A DNA stretch of 64,000 nucleotides from Candidatus Korarchaeum sp. (GCA_038888615.1 JAWAID010000001.1:558001-622000); one strand, 5' to 3'. Shown: positions 32,623-42,252, counted from the stretch's first letter. Notes: generated by a model not told the origin, from the letters alone. A program made the numbers and translations.

Positions 32623-34134
32623 TCAACAGGGTTCTATGGTACTCGGAGGCTTTGTTGTTATCGCATAAGTTACCATGGAAACTTTGGGGATCCTAGAGAT
32701 CCTCTTAGATAGCTCTTCCAGAGTCTCCCCATCCAATCTGAACCAGTCCGCGGTCATCGCGTCCTCGCTCTCTACCACCCTGATGGTAACTATGTAGCCA
32801 TCTACTCTGGCGTCTCCCTTAACGCCCACCCACTTGTCCTCCCCGACAACCGCGAAAGCTTGCCAAACCTTATCGTATAGGTTCCTCTCCTTGAGCACTT
32901 CCTCCACAATACTGGAAGCCTCCCTAACTATCTCAAGCTTCTCCTCAGTGACCTCTCCTATTATCCTGACCGAGAGCCCGGGTCCGGGGAAGGGGTGCTT
33001 GCTAACTATCTCCTCAGGCAGCCCGAGTCTCCTAGCTAGCCTCCTGACCTCGTCCTTATACAGGTAGCGAAGCGGTTCTATCACCCTTCCCTTGAACCAA
33101 CCGGGGAGACCTGCTACGTTGTGATGACTCTTTATCCTGTCGGCTCCGATCTCCGCACCACTCTCTATCACATCCGGATATAGAGTACCCTGAACTAGGC
33201 AATCGCAGTTCTCCTTTTCGAATATCTCAGCGAATATCTTAGCGAACAGCTCACCCACTACAGCCCTCTTTTCCTCGCAGTCCCTCACCCCCCTGAGGGC
33301 CTCGAGGAATTCCCTAGATGCATCCACATATACGACATCGATGCCAACCTTCCTCAGGGATGAGAGGACGCTCTCAGTCTCTCCCTTCCTCAGGAGACCG
33401 TGGTTCACGAACACCGGGACGAGCTTCTCCCTAGCTACCCTACTGACCAGTAAAGCGGAGAGCGTGGAGTCCACGCCCCCGCTTACGGCAACTAATACCT
33501 TATCGCACTTACCTACCTCATTTACGATGTACTCCTCTATCAGGGAGAGAATCCTATCAGTATTCCAATCTCTCTCAGCTCCCGTTATCCTCAAGAAGTT
33601 CTCGAGGATCTTGTTCCCTCCCTGAGTGTGCTTGACCTCTGGATGGAACTGAACCCCGTAGATGGGCTTACGCTTATGCTTAAATGAACTCACGTAACCG
33701 TTCTCAGACATCGAAGTGATGACGAGATCGTTAGGGAGCTTGGAGACGAAGTCCGAGTGGCTCATCCACACGAGTTCATTGTTCCATCCCCCTAGAAGAT
33801 CGTCTTCCTCAATAACGCGAACTTTAGTTGGGCCGAACTCCCCCTTCCCCTCCTTAACTTCCCCTCCTAACAGCTTTGCTATGAGCTGGAACCCGTAACA
33901 TATCCCCAAGATAGGTACGTCCGCCTCCAGGAGTCTGGGGTCAAGGGAGGGCGAATTGGGTGCGTAGACGCTGCTGGGACCCCCTGAGAGGATGATCCCG
34001 GAGGGACTTCTAGTCCTTATTTCCTCATAGCTGGCCCTCGTATACGGAATTATCTCCGAGTAGACACCTAGATCCCTCACCTTCCTCGCAATCAGGTGAG
34101 CGTACTGTCCCCCGAAGTTCACGATCAGTATCAT
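32623..34134 (-). CDS. guaA: GMP synthase (glutamine-hydrolysing), single chain
   Basis: GuaA aminates XMP to GMP. The N-terminal amidotransferase (residues 1-185) has the nucleophile in GICYGFQLIAK and the His/Glu pair in VQFHPEVKHTQGG. The ATP-pyrophosphatase domain begins with the PP-loop AVSGGVDSTLSALLV near 216. The dimerisation domain ends with VTYAITTKPPSTIE. Many archaea split this enzyme into two proteins; here it is one chain of 503 residues. Its start overlaps the TldE stop by 4 nt. Confidence 0.97.
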   Translation of the reverse strand: MILIVNFGGQYAHLIARKVRDLGVYSEIIPYTRASYEEIRTRSPSGIILSGGPSSVYAPNSPSLDPRLLEADVPILGICYGFQLIAKLLGGEVKEGKGEFGPTKVRVIEEDDLLGGWNNELVWMSHSDFVSKLPNDLVITSMSENGYVSSFKHKRKPIYGVQFHPEVKHTQGGNKILENFLRITGAERDWNTDRILSLIEEYIVNEVGKCDKVLVAVSGGVDSTLSALLVSRVAREKLVPVFVNHGLLRKGETESVLSSLRKVGIDVVYVDASREFLEALRGVRDCEEKRAVVGELFAKIFAEIFEKENCDCLVQGTLYPDVIESGAEIGADRIKSHHNVAGLPGWFKGRVIEPLRYLYKDEVRRLARRLGLPEEIVSKHPFPGPGLSVRIIGEVTEEKLEIVREASSIVEEVLKERNLYDKVWQAFAVVGEDKWVGVKGDARVDGYIVTIRVVESEDAMTADWFRLDGETLEELSKRISRIPKVSMVTYAITTKPPSTIEPC

Positions 34135-35453
34135 GAGGACCCCGGTCCCGAAACTCTCGCCTTAAGCCTTATGGAGCCCCCGAGGTAGGAACCCACGGAC
34201 GCCACATCCTTCCCTATTCCGTCCAGCTCCTTCATGAGCTCCTCCAATGTGAAAGCTATGCTCGTCTGCCTCAGCGATCTTGTGGGTTCACCGTTCTCGA
34301 TCAGAAAGGCTGTTTCAGCCATCCCACTGAACTCGCCGGTCGCGAGGTTAGGAGTATCCCCCGTATAGAGAACTAGTATTCCCCTCCTCACATCAAGAAG
34401 CTCTTCCTCATCCATCTCCAAGTTGGGAGCCTCTATCCTGACATTGTTAGCGCCCACAGAGGGAGCCCTCCTGTAGTCCCTCGAAGCATTACCCGTGCTC
34501 TCCCTACCCTCCCTCTTGGCTGTGTACCAGTTGTGTATCGCGCTCCTGAAGGTACCCTCCTCAACGACCCTCGTGCTAGTAGTGGGAATTCCCTCATCAT
34601 CAAAGCTTGAGCTCCCAATGAGCCAAGGGATCCTTCCATCGTCTATTATTGAGATTTGATCGCTTGCTATCTGACTGTTCAGCCTGTTTGTGAGGAAGCT
34701 CCTCCCATATTGTATGTTCTCAGCATTAGCGGCCTCATCCACTATGAAGGGCACTATGGCCTGCAAGGCCTTCGGTTTGAACACGACGGGCAGCGTCTCG
34801 ACACCTATCCTCGTGGAATCTAAGCTCTTGACAGCGATCTCCCCAGCCTCCTCCCCGAATCTCCTAGGGTCGAGCATATCCAGTTTCCTTCCCTCAGAGA
34901 AGTTGAAACCGGAGCCCCTCCTATCCCCATCCTTAGCGGCTACCTCCAGGAAGATGTTGAATGAGGTCCTACCCTCGGAGACATCCACACCAGTGGAACT
35001 GAATATCCTGACCTCCGCATAAGTGAGGGTAAGGATCCCCGAAACGGAGGTTATGCTGGGAGATAGTTTTGCAGCTTCCACAGAATCCATGAAGATTGAA
35101 GAAGCCTCGCTAACGTCAATATCCCTTATCCTATCGTCCAGAAGCCCGTCCATGAGCTCAACCCTGCGGGGCTCCGGCAGGGAGTGGAAGTCAGCATCCT
35201 CGGGTGAGGCCTTAGCATTCATGAAGGCTCTCCTCCCAGCTGAAGCTCCTTCCGGAGGATTTGTCGAGAACGCCATTCCTAGTTTCTTCCCTATATAAGC
35301 CCGGACACCTAGGCCAATCTCCCTGATGGTACTAGATGTCTTCAGGACCCCCCTCTCGACGTTTAGGGAGATCTTCCTCATCCTGATCTCGAAGGCCTCC
35401 GCTCCCTCAGCCCCCTCGGATATGGCGGCCCTCACCGCTTCCTCAGCTAGCAT
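34131..35453 (-). CDS. TldE/PmbA-type subunit of a TldD-TldE peptidase
   Basis: A 440-residue member of the PmbA/TldE half of the heterodimeric TldD-TldE protease, which degrades unfolded peptides. It has the fold but not the HExxxH metal motif, as expected for TldE. Conserved regions include RDIDVSEASSIFMDSV, LPVVFKPKALQAI and the C-terminal TGEFSGMAETAFLIENGEPT. It follows tldD with a 3-nt gap, so the two are made together. Confidence 0.92.
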   Translation of the reverse strand: MLAEEAVRAAISEGAEGAEAFEIRMRKISLNVERGVLKTSSTIREIGLGVRAYIGKKLGMAFSTNPPEGASAGRRAFMNAKASPEDADFHSLPEPRRVELMDGLLDDRIRDIDVSEASSIFMDSVEAAKLSPSITSVSGILTLTYAEVRIFSSTGVDVSEGRTSFNIFLEVAAKDGDRRGSGFNFSEGRKLDMLDPRRFGEEAGEIAVKSLDSTRIGVETLPVVFKPKALQAIVPFIVDEAANAENIQYGRSFLTNRLNSQIASDQISIIDDGRIPWLIGSSSFDDEGIPTTSTRVVEEGTFRSAIHNWYTAKREGRESTGNASRDYRRAPSVGANNVRIEAPNLEMDEEELLDVRRGILVLYTGDTPNLATGEFSGMAETAFLIENGEPTRSLRQTSIAFTLEELMKELDGIGKDVASVGSYLGGSIRLKARVSGPGSS

Positions 35454-35456
35454 GGG

Positions 35457-36815
35457 TCACCTCCCCCCGAAGACCAGGCTCCTCACCATGATGTGAGGAG
35501 AACCCGTGGTGACGGGGACCCACTGGCCCTTCTTACCGCAGTTACCAGGATCGTGATGTAGGTCATTACCCACGGCTTCAACATTGTGCAACACCTCCAG
35601 CGTCATCCCCGTGATCGCGACCTCCCTCAACCTTCTCACGATCTCCCCTCTCTCGATGAGCCAGCCTCCCTCAGCCTTGAACATGAACTGCCCCTTTGCA
35701 GGGTCAGTGTACCCGTACAAGGATCCGAAGGCATAGATGCCATCCTTCATCTCTGAGACCATTTCCTCGAAGCTCCAATCCCCCCTCTCTATAAACGTGT
35801 TCGACATCCTCACCTCAGGGGGATTGCCGAAGTCCATGGACCTCGCGTTACCGGTCAACTCAACGTTCAGTTTCCTGGATACCTCCAAGTTCGTGAGGTA
35901 GCTTGATAGGACACCCTCTCTCACTATGTACTTCCTCCTAGCCTCAGTACCCTCATCGTCGTACCTGTAGCTACCGTACAGACCCTCAAGGGTGGGATCG
36001 TCAACGACACTTACGCGAGGTGAGCCAACGGGTTTCCCCATCATCCCCGTGAGGATGCTCTCGTCGTTAACTATAGCATCGCCCTCAGCAGCGTGCCCGA
36101 AGGCCTCATGTATGAACACGCCGGCTAGCTTGGGATCCAGTATCGCTTTACGCGGGCCTGGTGGAGCCGGTACGGCAGATAAGGCTTCTACAGCTCTTCT
36201 AGCGGCTCTCTCAGCTACATCGCTCCCCTCGATCACTTCCATACCACCCAATCCCCCCTTGGACTCGAAGGAGGCCTCAGTCACTCCGGCCTCATGGGCG
36301 AAGATGTAGGCAGCCATTCTGATCCGAGCTATCCTCTGGTCTACATCGGTTCCTAGCGAATTCAGAATCCTGGTTTCCTTAATGGAATCCACTAGGAAGA
36401 TGTTAGTGTTCCGAACACCCCTTATGGAACTAGCTGACTTGTGCTGATCGATTAAAATACCTATCTTCCTCTCAATAGGGACCTCATAGGCCGGCTCTTT
36501 GCCTAAAACCTCATAATTACCCTTAAATGATGGCCAATCCACTTCAAGCCTACGGGATCGGTTTGATGAGAGTTTCGCGAGCTCGAAGGAATCGATCAAA
36601 GCTTCTTCTAAATCTTCCACAGATCTGGCAACGCTGAGGCCCCAACCCCCCTTATAAAGGGTCCTGACGCCTATCCTGAACTCATCCCCACTACTCAGCT
36701 CCCTAACCACGCCGTCCACAACTCTCAATATAGTGGTGCGGGACCTCTCCTCCCTGATCTCAACGAAATCAGCTCCTAACTTAATCCCCCTGCTGATAGT
36801 GCTCTCCAATTCCAT
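35457..36815 (-). CDS. tldD: TldD-type metallopeptidase subunit
   Basis: The 452-residue catalytic partner of TldE. The zinc motif HEAFGHAAEGD (HExxxH, near residue 235) is intact, with the later zinc Cys plausibly in HHDPGNCGKKGQWVPV near the C-terminus, a stretch typical of TldD. First gene of a tldD-tldE-guaA unit. It diverges from the YkgJ-like gene, with only 34 bp between the two start codons to hold both promoters. Confidence 0.95.
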   Translation of the reverse strand: MELESTISRGIKLGADFVEIREERSRTTILRVVDGVVRELSSGDEFRIGVRTLYKGGWGLSVARSVEDLEEALIDSFELAKLSSNRSRRLEVDWPSFKGNYEVLGKEPAYEVPIERKIGILIDQHKSASSIRGVRNTNIFLVDSIKETRILNSLGTDVDQRIARIRMAAYIFAHEAGVTEASFESKGGLGGMEVIEGSDVAERAARRAVEALSAVPAPPGPRKAILDPKLAGVFIHEAFGHAAEGDAIVNDESILTGMMGKPVGSPRVSVVDDPTLEGLYGSYRYDDEGTEARRKYIVREGVLSSYLTNLEVSRKLNVELTGNARSMDFGNPPEVRMSNTFIERGDWSFEEMVSEMKDGIYAFGSLYGYTDPAKGQFMFKAEGGWLIERGEIVRRLREVAITGMTLEVLHNVEAVGNDLHHDPGNCGKKGQWVPVTTGSPHIMVRSLVFGGR

Positions 36816-36849
36816 AACGAATTTAGGGGGAGTTGATTCTTTTAATATT

Positions 36850-37227
36850 ATGCGGTGCCCGGATGGGTGTTATGCTTGCTGTCTTGAAACGGAGATGTTA
36901 CTGACGGAGGACGATCTAAGGAGGATAGAATCTCTAGGCTATAAGAGGGAGGATTTCAGTGAATTTAGGGAAGGATTCATCAGGCTTAGGAATGTAGAGG
37001 GTAGGTGCTACTTTCTCAATGGGAAGATGTGTAAAATCTACGAATCACGTCCGCTTGGATGCGAAGCATACCCAGTGGTCTTCAACATCACCACGAGGAG
37101 CTGTGAGTTAGACGACAGCTGTCCTGCTATCGGTACACTGGATGAGGAGGAGTTCAAAAGTAAGTGCAGAATTGTTATCGGAATATTGAGGAATTTAAAG
37201 CTCTTGAGTGAAGGTATATTCAAATGA
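36850..37227 (+). CDS. YkgJ-type Cys-cluster protein
   Basis: A 125-residue protein of the zinc/iron-chelating YkgJ (UPF0153) family. Eight cysteines follow the family pattern: CPDGCYACC at the N-terminus, RCYFLNGKMCKIYESRPLGC in the middle and SCELDDSCP. The RP.GC..YP motif (SRPLGCEAYPV) is diagnostic. Metal and function are not established. ATG 36850 places the first Cys motif at the N-terminus; a longer in-frame reading would run into tldD on the other strand. Confidence 0.85.
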   Translation: MRCPDGCYACCLETEMLLTEDDLRRIESLGYKREDFSEFREGFIRLRNVEGRCYFLNGKMCKIYESRPLGCEAYPVVFNITTRSCELDDSCPAIGTLDEEEFKSKCRIVIGILRNLKLLSEGIFK

Positions 37228-37298
37228 GCTTTCATCCAACCCTATTAACGATCCTAAGATCCTCCTTTTTTATTATTGAGTAGTCGGCCTAAGAGGTT

Positions 37299-38156
37299 AT
37301 GATGTGTCCTGATAAAGAAGCGCCGATACAGGAACACCTGATAGAGCTTCTTGAGAGGCTTAGGAGGATACTAATCGCTCTGATGATCTCCTCAATAATA
37401 TTCTCCTTCTCGCCAGATCCATCCTATCTCTCTCGGAGCGGCGTAGCCTATAAGCCCCTAGTACTCTCCTTGGTTGAGAGAGTACGGGAAGATATGGGCA
37501 ACTTGAATAACCCAGTGGTAAGGCCCCTCGCATCGCTCCTAGGGATCAGAGATTTAAAACTGGAGTTAATAGCTTACAGCTGGCTAGACTCATTGGAGGT
37601 AATATTCTTATTGAGTTTTCTCCTGGGATTCACCCTTGCTTCCCCTTATATTGCGAAGCAGATATATGATTTCGTGGAGCCCGCGCTTATAGATCGCGAA
37701 AAGAGGGTCCTGATACCCTTCGTCCTAGGATTCACTTTGCTTTTCGCCTCGGGGGTCGCTTACACGTACTTTATAATAATGCCACTCACAATATTATTTC
37801 TCTCTTATATATACATTTTGAGTGGAATAAAATTAGTCTTCTCCCTTAATGAGTTCTTCTCCTTTATAATAGCTGGCCTGTTGATAGGAGGTCTCTTCTT
37901 CACGTTCCCATTAATCGCCGCGGTGATATCCTACTTGGGGATACTCCCGCCATCTTCACTAAGGAAGAATTGGAGGTATGCTTTCTTCATAACCGCAGTA
38001 ATAACAGCCATCTTAACCCCGGATCCAACTCCGGTCTCGATGACCTTACTTTCCCTACCTTTCCTCACCCTTTACTGGCTATCTTACATACTCTCCAAGA
38101 GATTTTATAGAATAGGAGCTAGAACTTTTAGCTCCGAGATGAACGGCAAAGTTTAA
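37299..38156 (+). CDS. tatC: Twin-arginine translocase subunit TatC
   Basis: A 285-residue TatC, the signal-peptide receptor of the Tat pathway. The N-terminal PIQEHLIELLERLRRIL, with the conserved E..ELR-like motif before the first helix, is followed by six helices and IYDFVEPALIDREKR, the F..PAL...E signature. The first periplasmic loop is long (about residues 43-95). A T-rich element near 37264-37275 lies about 30 nt upstream. The Tat-type Rieske protein at the left end is one likely client. Confidence 0.92.
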   Translation: MMCPDKEAPIQEHLIELLERLRRILIALMISSIIFSFSPDPSYLSRSGVAYKPLVLSLVERVREDMGNLNNPVVRPLASLLGIRDLKLELIAYSWLDSLEVIFLLSFLLGFTLASPYIAKQIYDFVEPALIDREKRVLIPFVLGFTLLFASGVAYTYFIIMPLTILFLSYIYILSGIKLVFSLNEFFSFIIAGLLIGGLFFTFPLIAAVISYLGILPPSSLRKNWRYAFFITAVITAILTPDPTPVSMTLLSLPFLTLYWLSYILSKRFYRIGARTFSSEMNGKV

Positions 38157-38314
38157 GGTTTAAACTACACATACGCATTTATGATTAACAGGTGAGAACC
38201 AGAAATTTAGCTCGCGCTTAATGGGAGTCATAAGCTAAGGGAACTATGAGCCCCGAACCGGCTGTGTTTGAAGGCCTAAACATCAGATGAGCAATTAGAG
38301 CCACCGGATAATAA

Positions 38315-38626
38315 TTAGTCTCCCATGATCTTCAATTTTATCTCCTCTAGAAGCTCTTCATCCGTCTTTCCAGCTACATCTATGCCGAGACTTAATGCTA
38401 GCTCCCTTATTCCCGTGTTAATCTCCTTTTTCTTATCAGTCTCATCCTCTTCAGCTATCTGGCTCGATGCTCTTCTGAACTCCCTAACAGCCTCACCCAT
38501 CGCCCTAGCAAGCTCCGGTATCTTCTTTGGACCGAAGAGTATAAGGGCTATCAGGATTATGATCAAGATCTCCGGAAGCCCAATGGTTCCAAACTGCATC
38601 AACCTGACTAGATGGGATGACATCAT
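38315..38626 (-). CDS. tatA: Twin-arginine translocase subunit TatA/B
   Basis: A 103-residue TatA-family protein. It has the short N-terminal helix (LPEILIIILIALILF), the hinge FGPKKIPELARAMG and an amphipathic helix EAVREFRRASS, then a charged tail longer than in minimal TatA proteins. It is convergent with tatC. Start 38626 (MMSSH) has AGGGG about 6 nt upstream and TTTTTATAC about 35 nt upstream; ATG 38599 (MQFGTIG) is closer to the usual TatA N-terminus. Confidence 0.9.
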   Translation of the reverse strand: MMSSHLVRLMQFGTIGLPEILIIILIALILFGPKKIPELARAMGEAVREFRRASSQIAEEDETDKKKEINTGIRELALSLGIDVAGKTDEELLEEIKLKIMGD

Positions 38627-38741
38627 AGAACCCCTTGTAATCGCTTGAGGAGAGCGTATAAAAAGGATTAGGAGAGAGCTACGGTAGGGGAGTAATTATC
38701 TAGTAAGTGAAAAGTTCTCATGGATCAGCCATCAATTTAAT

Positions 38742-39557
38742 TCAAGTTAGATCTTCCTCTAATCCCAATATTAATATCGGGTATATTTCCCTAGGAATAC
38801 CTCCTTCCAATGCGCTCTCATCCACTAAGCTCCAATCGCCCCCACATGCATTGCACTTCATAGAGTAGAACCCTCTCCTCAGGTAGGATGACTCAGCCTC
38901 GGAGGATCCGCAGAAGGGACATCTATTCTCAGGGTAATCCCATTCCATACAGCAGATCTCACACTTAAGGTGCACCCCTTTCTCATCAGTAAATGATGTC
39001 TTTGTGTAACTCCCGCAGATAGGGCAAAACCCCTTATCCCACCCCTTAGAATCGATCTTCCCATCTAAGGCCTCTTTTATTGCTAGAAAGAGGGACTGCA
39101 TGATCCAAACTCCTATAGCGCTCAGGAGGTCCTCGCTAACACCTATCGTGAGAGAAACCCCTCTTGCGTAATTCAAATCTCCCTTAAAGGAGAGCCTAGC
39201 CAAGCTCTCCAGGTCAAAGAGGCCTTCCTTTATTGAATTACTGATAACACTCAATTCCTCCCTAAGGTCCCTCCTGCGGGAAACCAGGGCGGATAATATG
39301 CCAGAGGCGAGCTCCTCCCACACTTGGGGATCGATCTTAGGGATATCGTAGGCATCGAACAGGGATGATCCACTGGATCTCGCTTGATTGAAGTATTTAA
39401 CCAGATCCTCTGCTATAATATACTTAGCTAAGATATCACACATGCGGACTTGAGCGGTGAAGATCTCTAAGAAAAGTAACATTGAATCAGAGAGCTCTGG
39501 TTCCTCCTCTATTATCTTATGGACGGCATGCCTGACTCTCTGTGGATCCACGGGCAT
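38742..39557 (-). CDS. FdhE-like accessory protein
   Basis: A 271-residue protein like FdhE, which in bacteria matures Tat-exported formate dehydrogenases. The C-terminal third holds four CxxC pairs (FCPICGSY, CEICCMEW, RCPFCGSS, CNACGGDW) as tandem rubredoxin-like knuckles, while the N-terminal two thirds are helical. A TATA element near 39577-39586 gives it its own promoter after the hyp genes. No formate dehydrogenase is encoded in the window, so it may serve another metalloenzyme such as the hydrogenase. This is inference. Confidence 0.78.
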   Translation of the reverse strand: MPVDPQRVRHAVHKIIEEEPELSDSMLLFLEIFTAQVRMCDILAKYIIAEDLVKYFNQARSSGSSLFDAYDIPKIDPQVWEELASGILSALVSRRRDLREELSVISNSIKEGLFDLESLARLSFKGDLNYARGVSLTIGVSEDLLSAIGVWIMQSLFLAIKEALDGKIDSKGWDKGFCPICGSYTKTSFTDEKGVHLKCEICCMEWDYPENRCPFCGSSEAESSYLRRGFYSMKCNACGGDWSLVDESALEGGIPREIYPILILGLEEDLT

Positions 39558-39772
39558 CTGAGACTAAAGTCCCGTTTGATATAAAATCCTACTCAGCGTA
39601 ATGAACTTATTAGAGTGGGGGTTAGTAAAACTAATAGCAGTACTCCTAGGGGATATCTGAGTATCTATGTTGGGAGTTAAACTACCTGGAGACACTGACG
39701 TGTTGCAAAGAAGTGTATCCACAGCTCCATCATCTACTAGAGAAGACCTCTAAGGGGTGCTATTTCGATCGA

Positions 39773-40825
39773 TCAGCAGATCCTAGGCACTATAACTCCG
39801 GAAGACGGTTCTAAAATCCTCAAACCTCCGACGAGGGTCCTCATGATGACGATACCATCGTAACCCTCCCCCTTCCTGACCTCCCCGATTATGGAGGCAT
39901 CGGAGTACCCCAGGCCCCTGATGAACTCCAGTATCTCCTCAGCAAGACTACCCTCAACTCCTAAAACTGCCCTCCCCTCACAAGCTAAGAAGAGAGGATC
40001 TACTCCCAGTAGCTCAGTGAAGGCCTTAACATCCTCCCTCACGGGAATCTTGTCCTCACTCACGACCAATAGTAAGCCTGACTTCTGGGCCCACTCATTC
40101 AGCGTCTGCGCTAATCCACCCCTAGTCGGGTCCTGCGCTGCATGTATCGCAGTCCCGTATCTCTCGACGAGTGGTACCATCAATCTAGTCAGTGGTTCTA
40201 CATCACTTCTCAGCTCGCTCTTGACGGAGAGGCCTTCTTGAGATGATAATATCGCAGCCCCATGCTCTCCTATGGTCCCCGTCACTATTATCCTGTCTCC
40301 AGGCTTTAGTCTTGAGTCGACTATAGGCCTCCTTGCTATCCCTAGACCTGCCGTGGTTATCACGTACCTATCGAGCTGACCCTTCGGCATCACTTTGAAA
40401 TCACCTCCAACAAGCTTAACTCCCTCCTTCCTCAAGGTCTCAATGAAGCTCTCAGTTATCTCCTCCACCTCGGAAAGGGGGGATCCCTCCTCTACTATTA
40501 TGGAGTCCAAGATAACCTTCGGGATACCCCCCATCATCAGAATATCGTTTATCGTACCACAAGCCGCAAGCTTCCCTAGGTCCCCCCCTGGGAAGAACGG
40601 AGGGTTCACCGTGTAAGAGTCTATGGAGATAACCAGATAGGTTCCGTCCGGTAGGGGGATGGCCGCGCCATCGTCGAGCTCCCCTAGACCCACGCCCCCC
40701 TCGACAGACAGCTCCTCATCGGATAGCTTAGATAACACTAACTTCCTCACGAGGAGGGTAGTCTCCCTTCCACCGGATCCGTGGGCCAATTTCACAGCAG
40801 TTAACTCGGGCTCATTCAACTCCAT
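39773..40825 (-). CDS. hypE: Hydrogenase maturation protein HypE
   Basis: HypE dehydrates the carbamoyl group received from HypF to a cyanide ligand for the Fe(CN)2CO centre. The 350 residues contain HGSGGRET near the start, the GELDDGAAI metal site, GGDFKVM and the essential C-terminal PRIC, whose Cys carries the thiocyanate. It overlaps hypC by 14 nt and is the last gene of the long hydrogenase operon. Confidence 0.97.
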   Translation of the reverse strand: MELNEPELTAVKLAHGSGGRETTLLVRKLVLSKLSDEELSVEGGVGLGELDDGAAIPLPDGTYLVISIDSYTVNPPFFPGGDLGKLAACGTINDILMMGGIPKVILDSIIVEEGSPLSEVEEITESFIETLRKEGVKLVGGDFKVMPKGQLDRYVITTAGLGIARRPIVDSRLKPGDRIIVTGTIGEHGAAILSSQEGLSVKSELRSDVEPLTRLMVPLVERYGTAIHAAQDPTRGGLAQTLNEWAQKSGLLLVVSEDKIPVREDVKAFTELLGVDPLFLACEGRAVLGVEGSLAEEILEFIRGLGYSDASIIGEVRKGEGYDGIVIMRTLVGGLRILEPSSGVIVPRIC

Positions 40826-41033
40826 AGCTCTCTATCTCCCTCAGGAGCTCCATTATCTCTAGGGCTTCTCTCTCATCGATTTTCGCTATCACCATGCCTA
40901 CGTGGACCAGAACGTAATCTCCCAGGGATACGTCCTCAAGACTGGCATCTACCTCCTTCAACACTCCTCCGAAGTCGACTAAGGCCTTACTCCCCTTCAA
41001 TTCTACAATCCTGCCGGGTATTCCCAAACACAC
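40812..41033 (-). CDS. hypC: Hydrogenase maturation chaperone HypC
   Basis: A small chaperone of about 73 residues that shuttles iron with HypD and binds the apo large subunit. The start decides function: HypC needs Cys at position 2, and GTG 41033 gives Met-Cys-Leu-Gly-Ile-Pro-Gly exactly. The upstream in-frame GTG at 41039 would place two residues in front. GGTGGGGTGA precedes it as ribosome binding site. The OB-fold core and terminal helix LEIMELLREIE are normal. Confidence 0.95.
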   Translation of the reverse strand: MCLGIPGRIVELKGSKALVDFGGVLKEVDASLEDVSLGDYVLVHVGMVIAKIDEREALEIMELLREIESYGVE

Positions 41034-41035
41034 GC

Positions 41036-41818
41036 TCACCCCACCCCCACTAGCTCATCTAGTAGCTTCTCCATTTGATATCTGAAATCCCCCGGTAACT
41101 CGGAGAACCTCCCTTTTTTAATCCGTTCCTCAATGGACAGATCTATGGGTAGACTCGCTAAGATCCTGAGACCGTATCTGCTCAGAAAATCATCGTCGAT
41201 GCTCCCAAAAGGTCTTAAAGTTTCACCACAGCACTTAATGTACGCCATGTTCTCAACGAGTCCGTAGATCCTCATCCCCTCCTCCCTGAGCAGTCCGATT
41301 AGCCTAGCGACTACGGAGCGTGACAGGGAGGAGGGTGTCGTTATCACGATAGCACCGGCATTATCCATATTCCTCAAGGCTCTTAGGCAAAATAACGTCT
41401 CATCACCGGTCCCGGGAGGCATGTCAATCACTAAGTGGTCCAGATCCCCCCACTCCGTCATGGCAAGGAGAAACGAGAGTGCGGACCTCTTACTCTCTCC
41501 TTTCAGAGGTACTGGATTCCCCCCCACCATCAACCCCAGAGACATCAGCTTGAGTCCATTTACCACAGGAGGGATCAAGCCCTCCTTACCAGCCACTAGC
41601 TCGTCATTAAACCCGAATATGTTAGGTATAGAGGGTCCGTGAATGTCTAGGTCTAGCAAACCAGTTCTGTATCCTCTATTCGCGGAGGTAAGCGCGAGGG
41701 ATGCAGCCAATATACTCTTACCAACTCCCCCCTTTCCCGAGGCTACTAAAGTGATTCTCTCCACCTTCCTAAGCTTCTTCTTCGCCCTATCAAAGATAGG
41801 ATCCTCCAATGAGCTCAC
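41036..41818 (-). CDS. Mrp/MinD-family ATPase acting as HypB
   Basis: A 260-residue P-loop ATPase of the Mrp/NBP35 group. It has the deviant Walker A ASGKGGVGKSILAASLAL near residue 26, switch I DLDIHGPSIPNIFG, DMPPGTGDET and a short cysteine pair in AYIKCCGET where other Mrp proteins have CPHC. It sits between hypA and hypC, overlapping hypA by 4 nt. In Thermococcales this same family replaces the GTPase HypB and works with HypA to insert nickel, so that role is likely here. The alternative, a general Fe-S carrier, cannot be excluded. Confidence 0.88.
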   Translation of the reverse strand: MSSLEDPIFDRAKKKLRKVERITLVASGKGGVGKSILAASLALTSANRGYRTGLLDLDIHGPSIPNIFGFNDELVAGKEGLIPPVVNGLKLMSLGLMVGGNPVPLKGESKRSALSFLLAMTEWGDLDHLVIDMPPGTGDETLFCLRALRNMDNAGAIVITTPSSLSRSVVARLIGLLREEGMRIYGLVENMAYIKCCGETLRPFGSIDDDFLSRYGLRILASLPIDLSIEERIKKGRFSELPGDFRYQMEKLLDELVGVG

Positions 41819-42252
41819 CCCTCTAAAACCACCTTGTAGATCCTCAATCCCCTTCCAGATTCCACCTCAAAGTCCCTACTACCGCAACTAGGACATCTCA
41901 TCAGGGCTTGAGCTAGATCGGGGATGAAGTGGATCGGGCTCTCCCTATCGCCGCTCGTCCCCTCCCTTATCCCCAGATCCTCCGGGAGCGTATCATGAGC
42001 CTGTTCAAAATCCCACTTATATCCACAGGAGTTACACCTGAAAGATGCCTTCTCCTCCCTGAACATGAACCTAGAACCCTCTAGAGGAGTCCCCTTAGAT
42101 AGTTCCTCTAATGCGAACCTCAGTATATCTAGCTCGAGCTCCATCATTTCACCATACACTATCTCGACCTCCGAGACCCTCCCAGCACTCTCATGCTTAA
42201 CTATGGGTATTATAGCCTCCAGTATGGCTTCCGCTAGCGACCACTCATGCAT
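41815..42252 (-). CDS. hypA: Hydrogenase nickel chaperone HypA
   Basis: HypA delivers nickel to the hydrogenase large subunit. The N-terminal MHEWSLAEAI gives the nickel ligand His2. The zinc domain uses CNSC (73-76) and CPSC (120-123), with an insertion of about 40 residues between the pairs, as in the longer Thermococcus-type HypA that pairs with an Mrp-type HypB. This agrees with the gene next to it. Confidence 0.95.
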   Translation of the reverse strand: MHEWSLAEAILEAIIPIVKHESAGRVSEVEIVYGEMMELELDILRFALEELSKGTPLEGSRFMFREEKASFRCNSCGYKWDFEQAHDTLPEDLGIREGTSGDRESPIHFIPDLAQALMRCPSCGSRDFEVESGRGLRIYKVVLEG

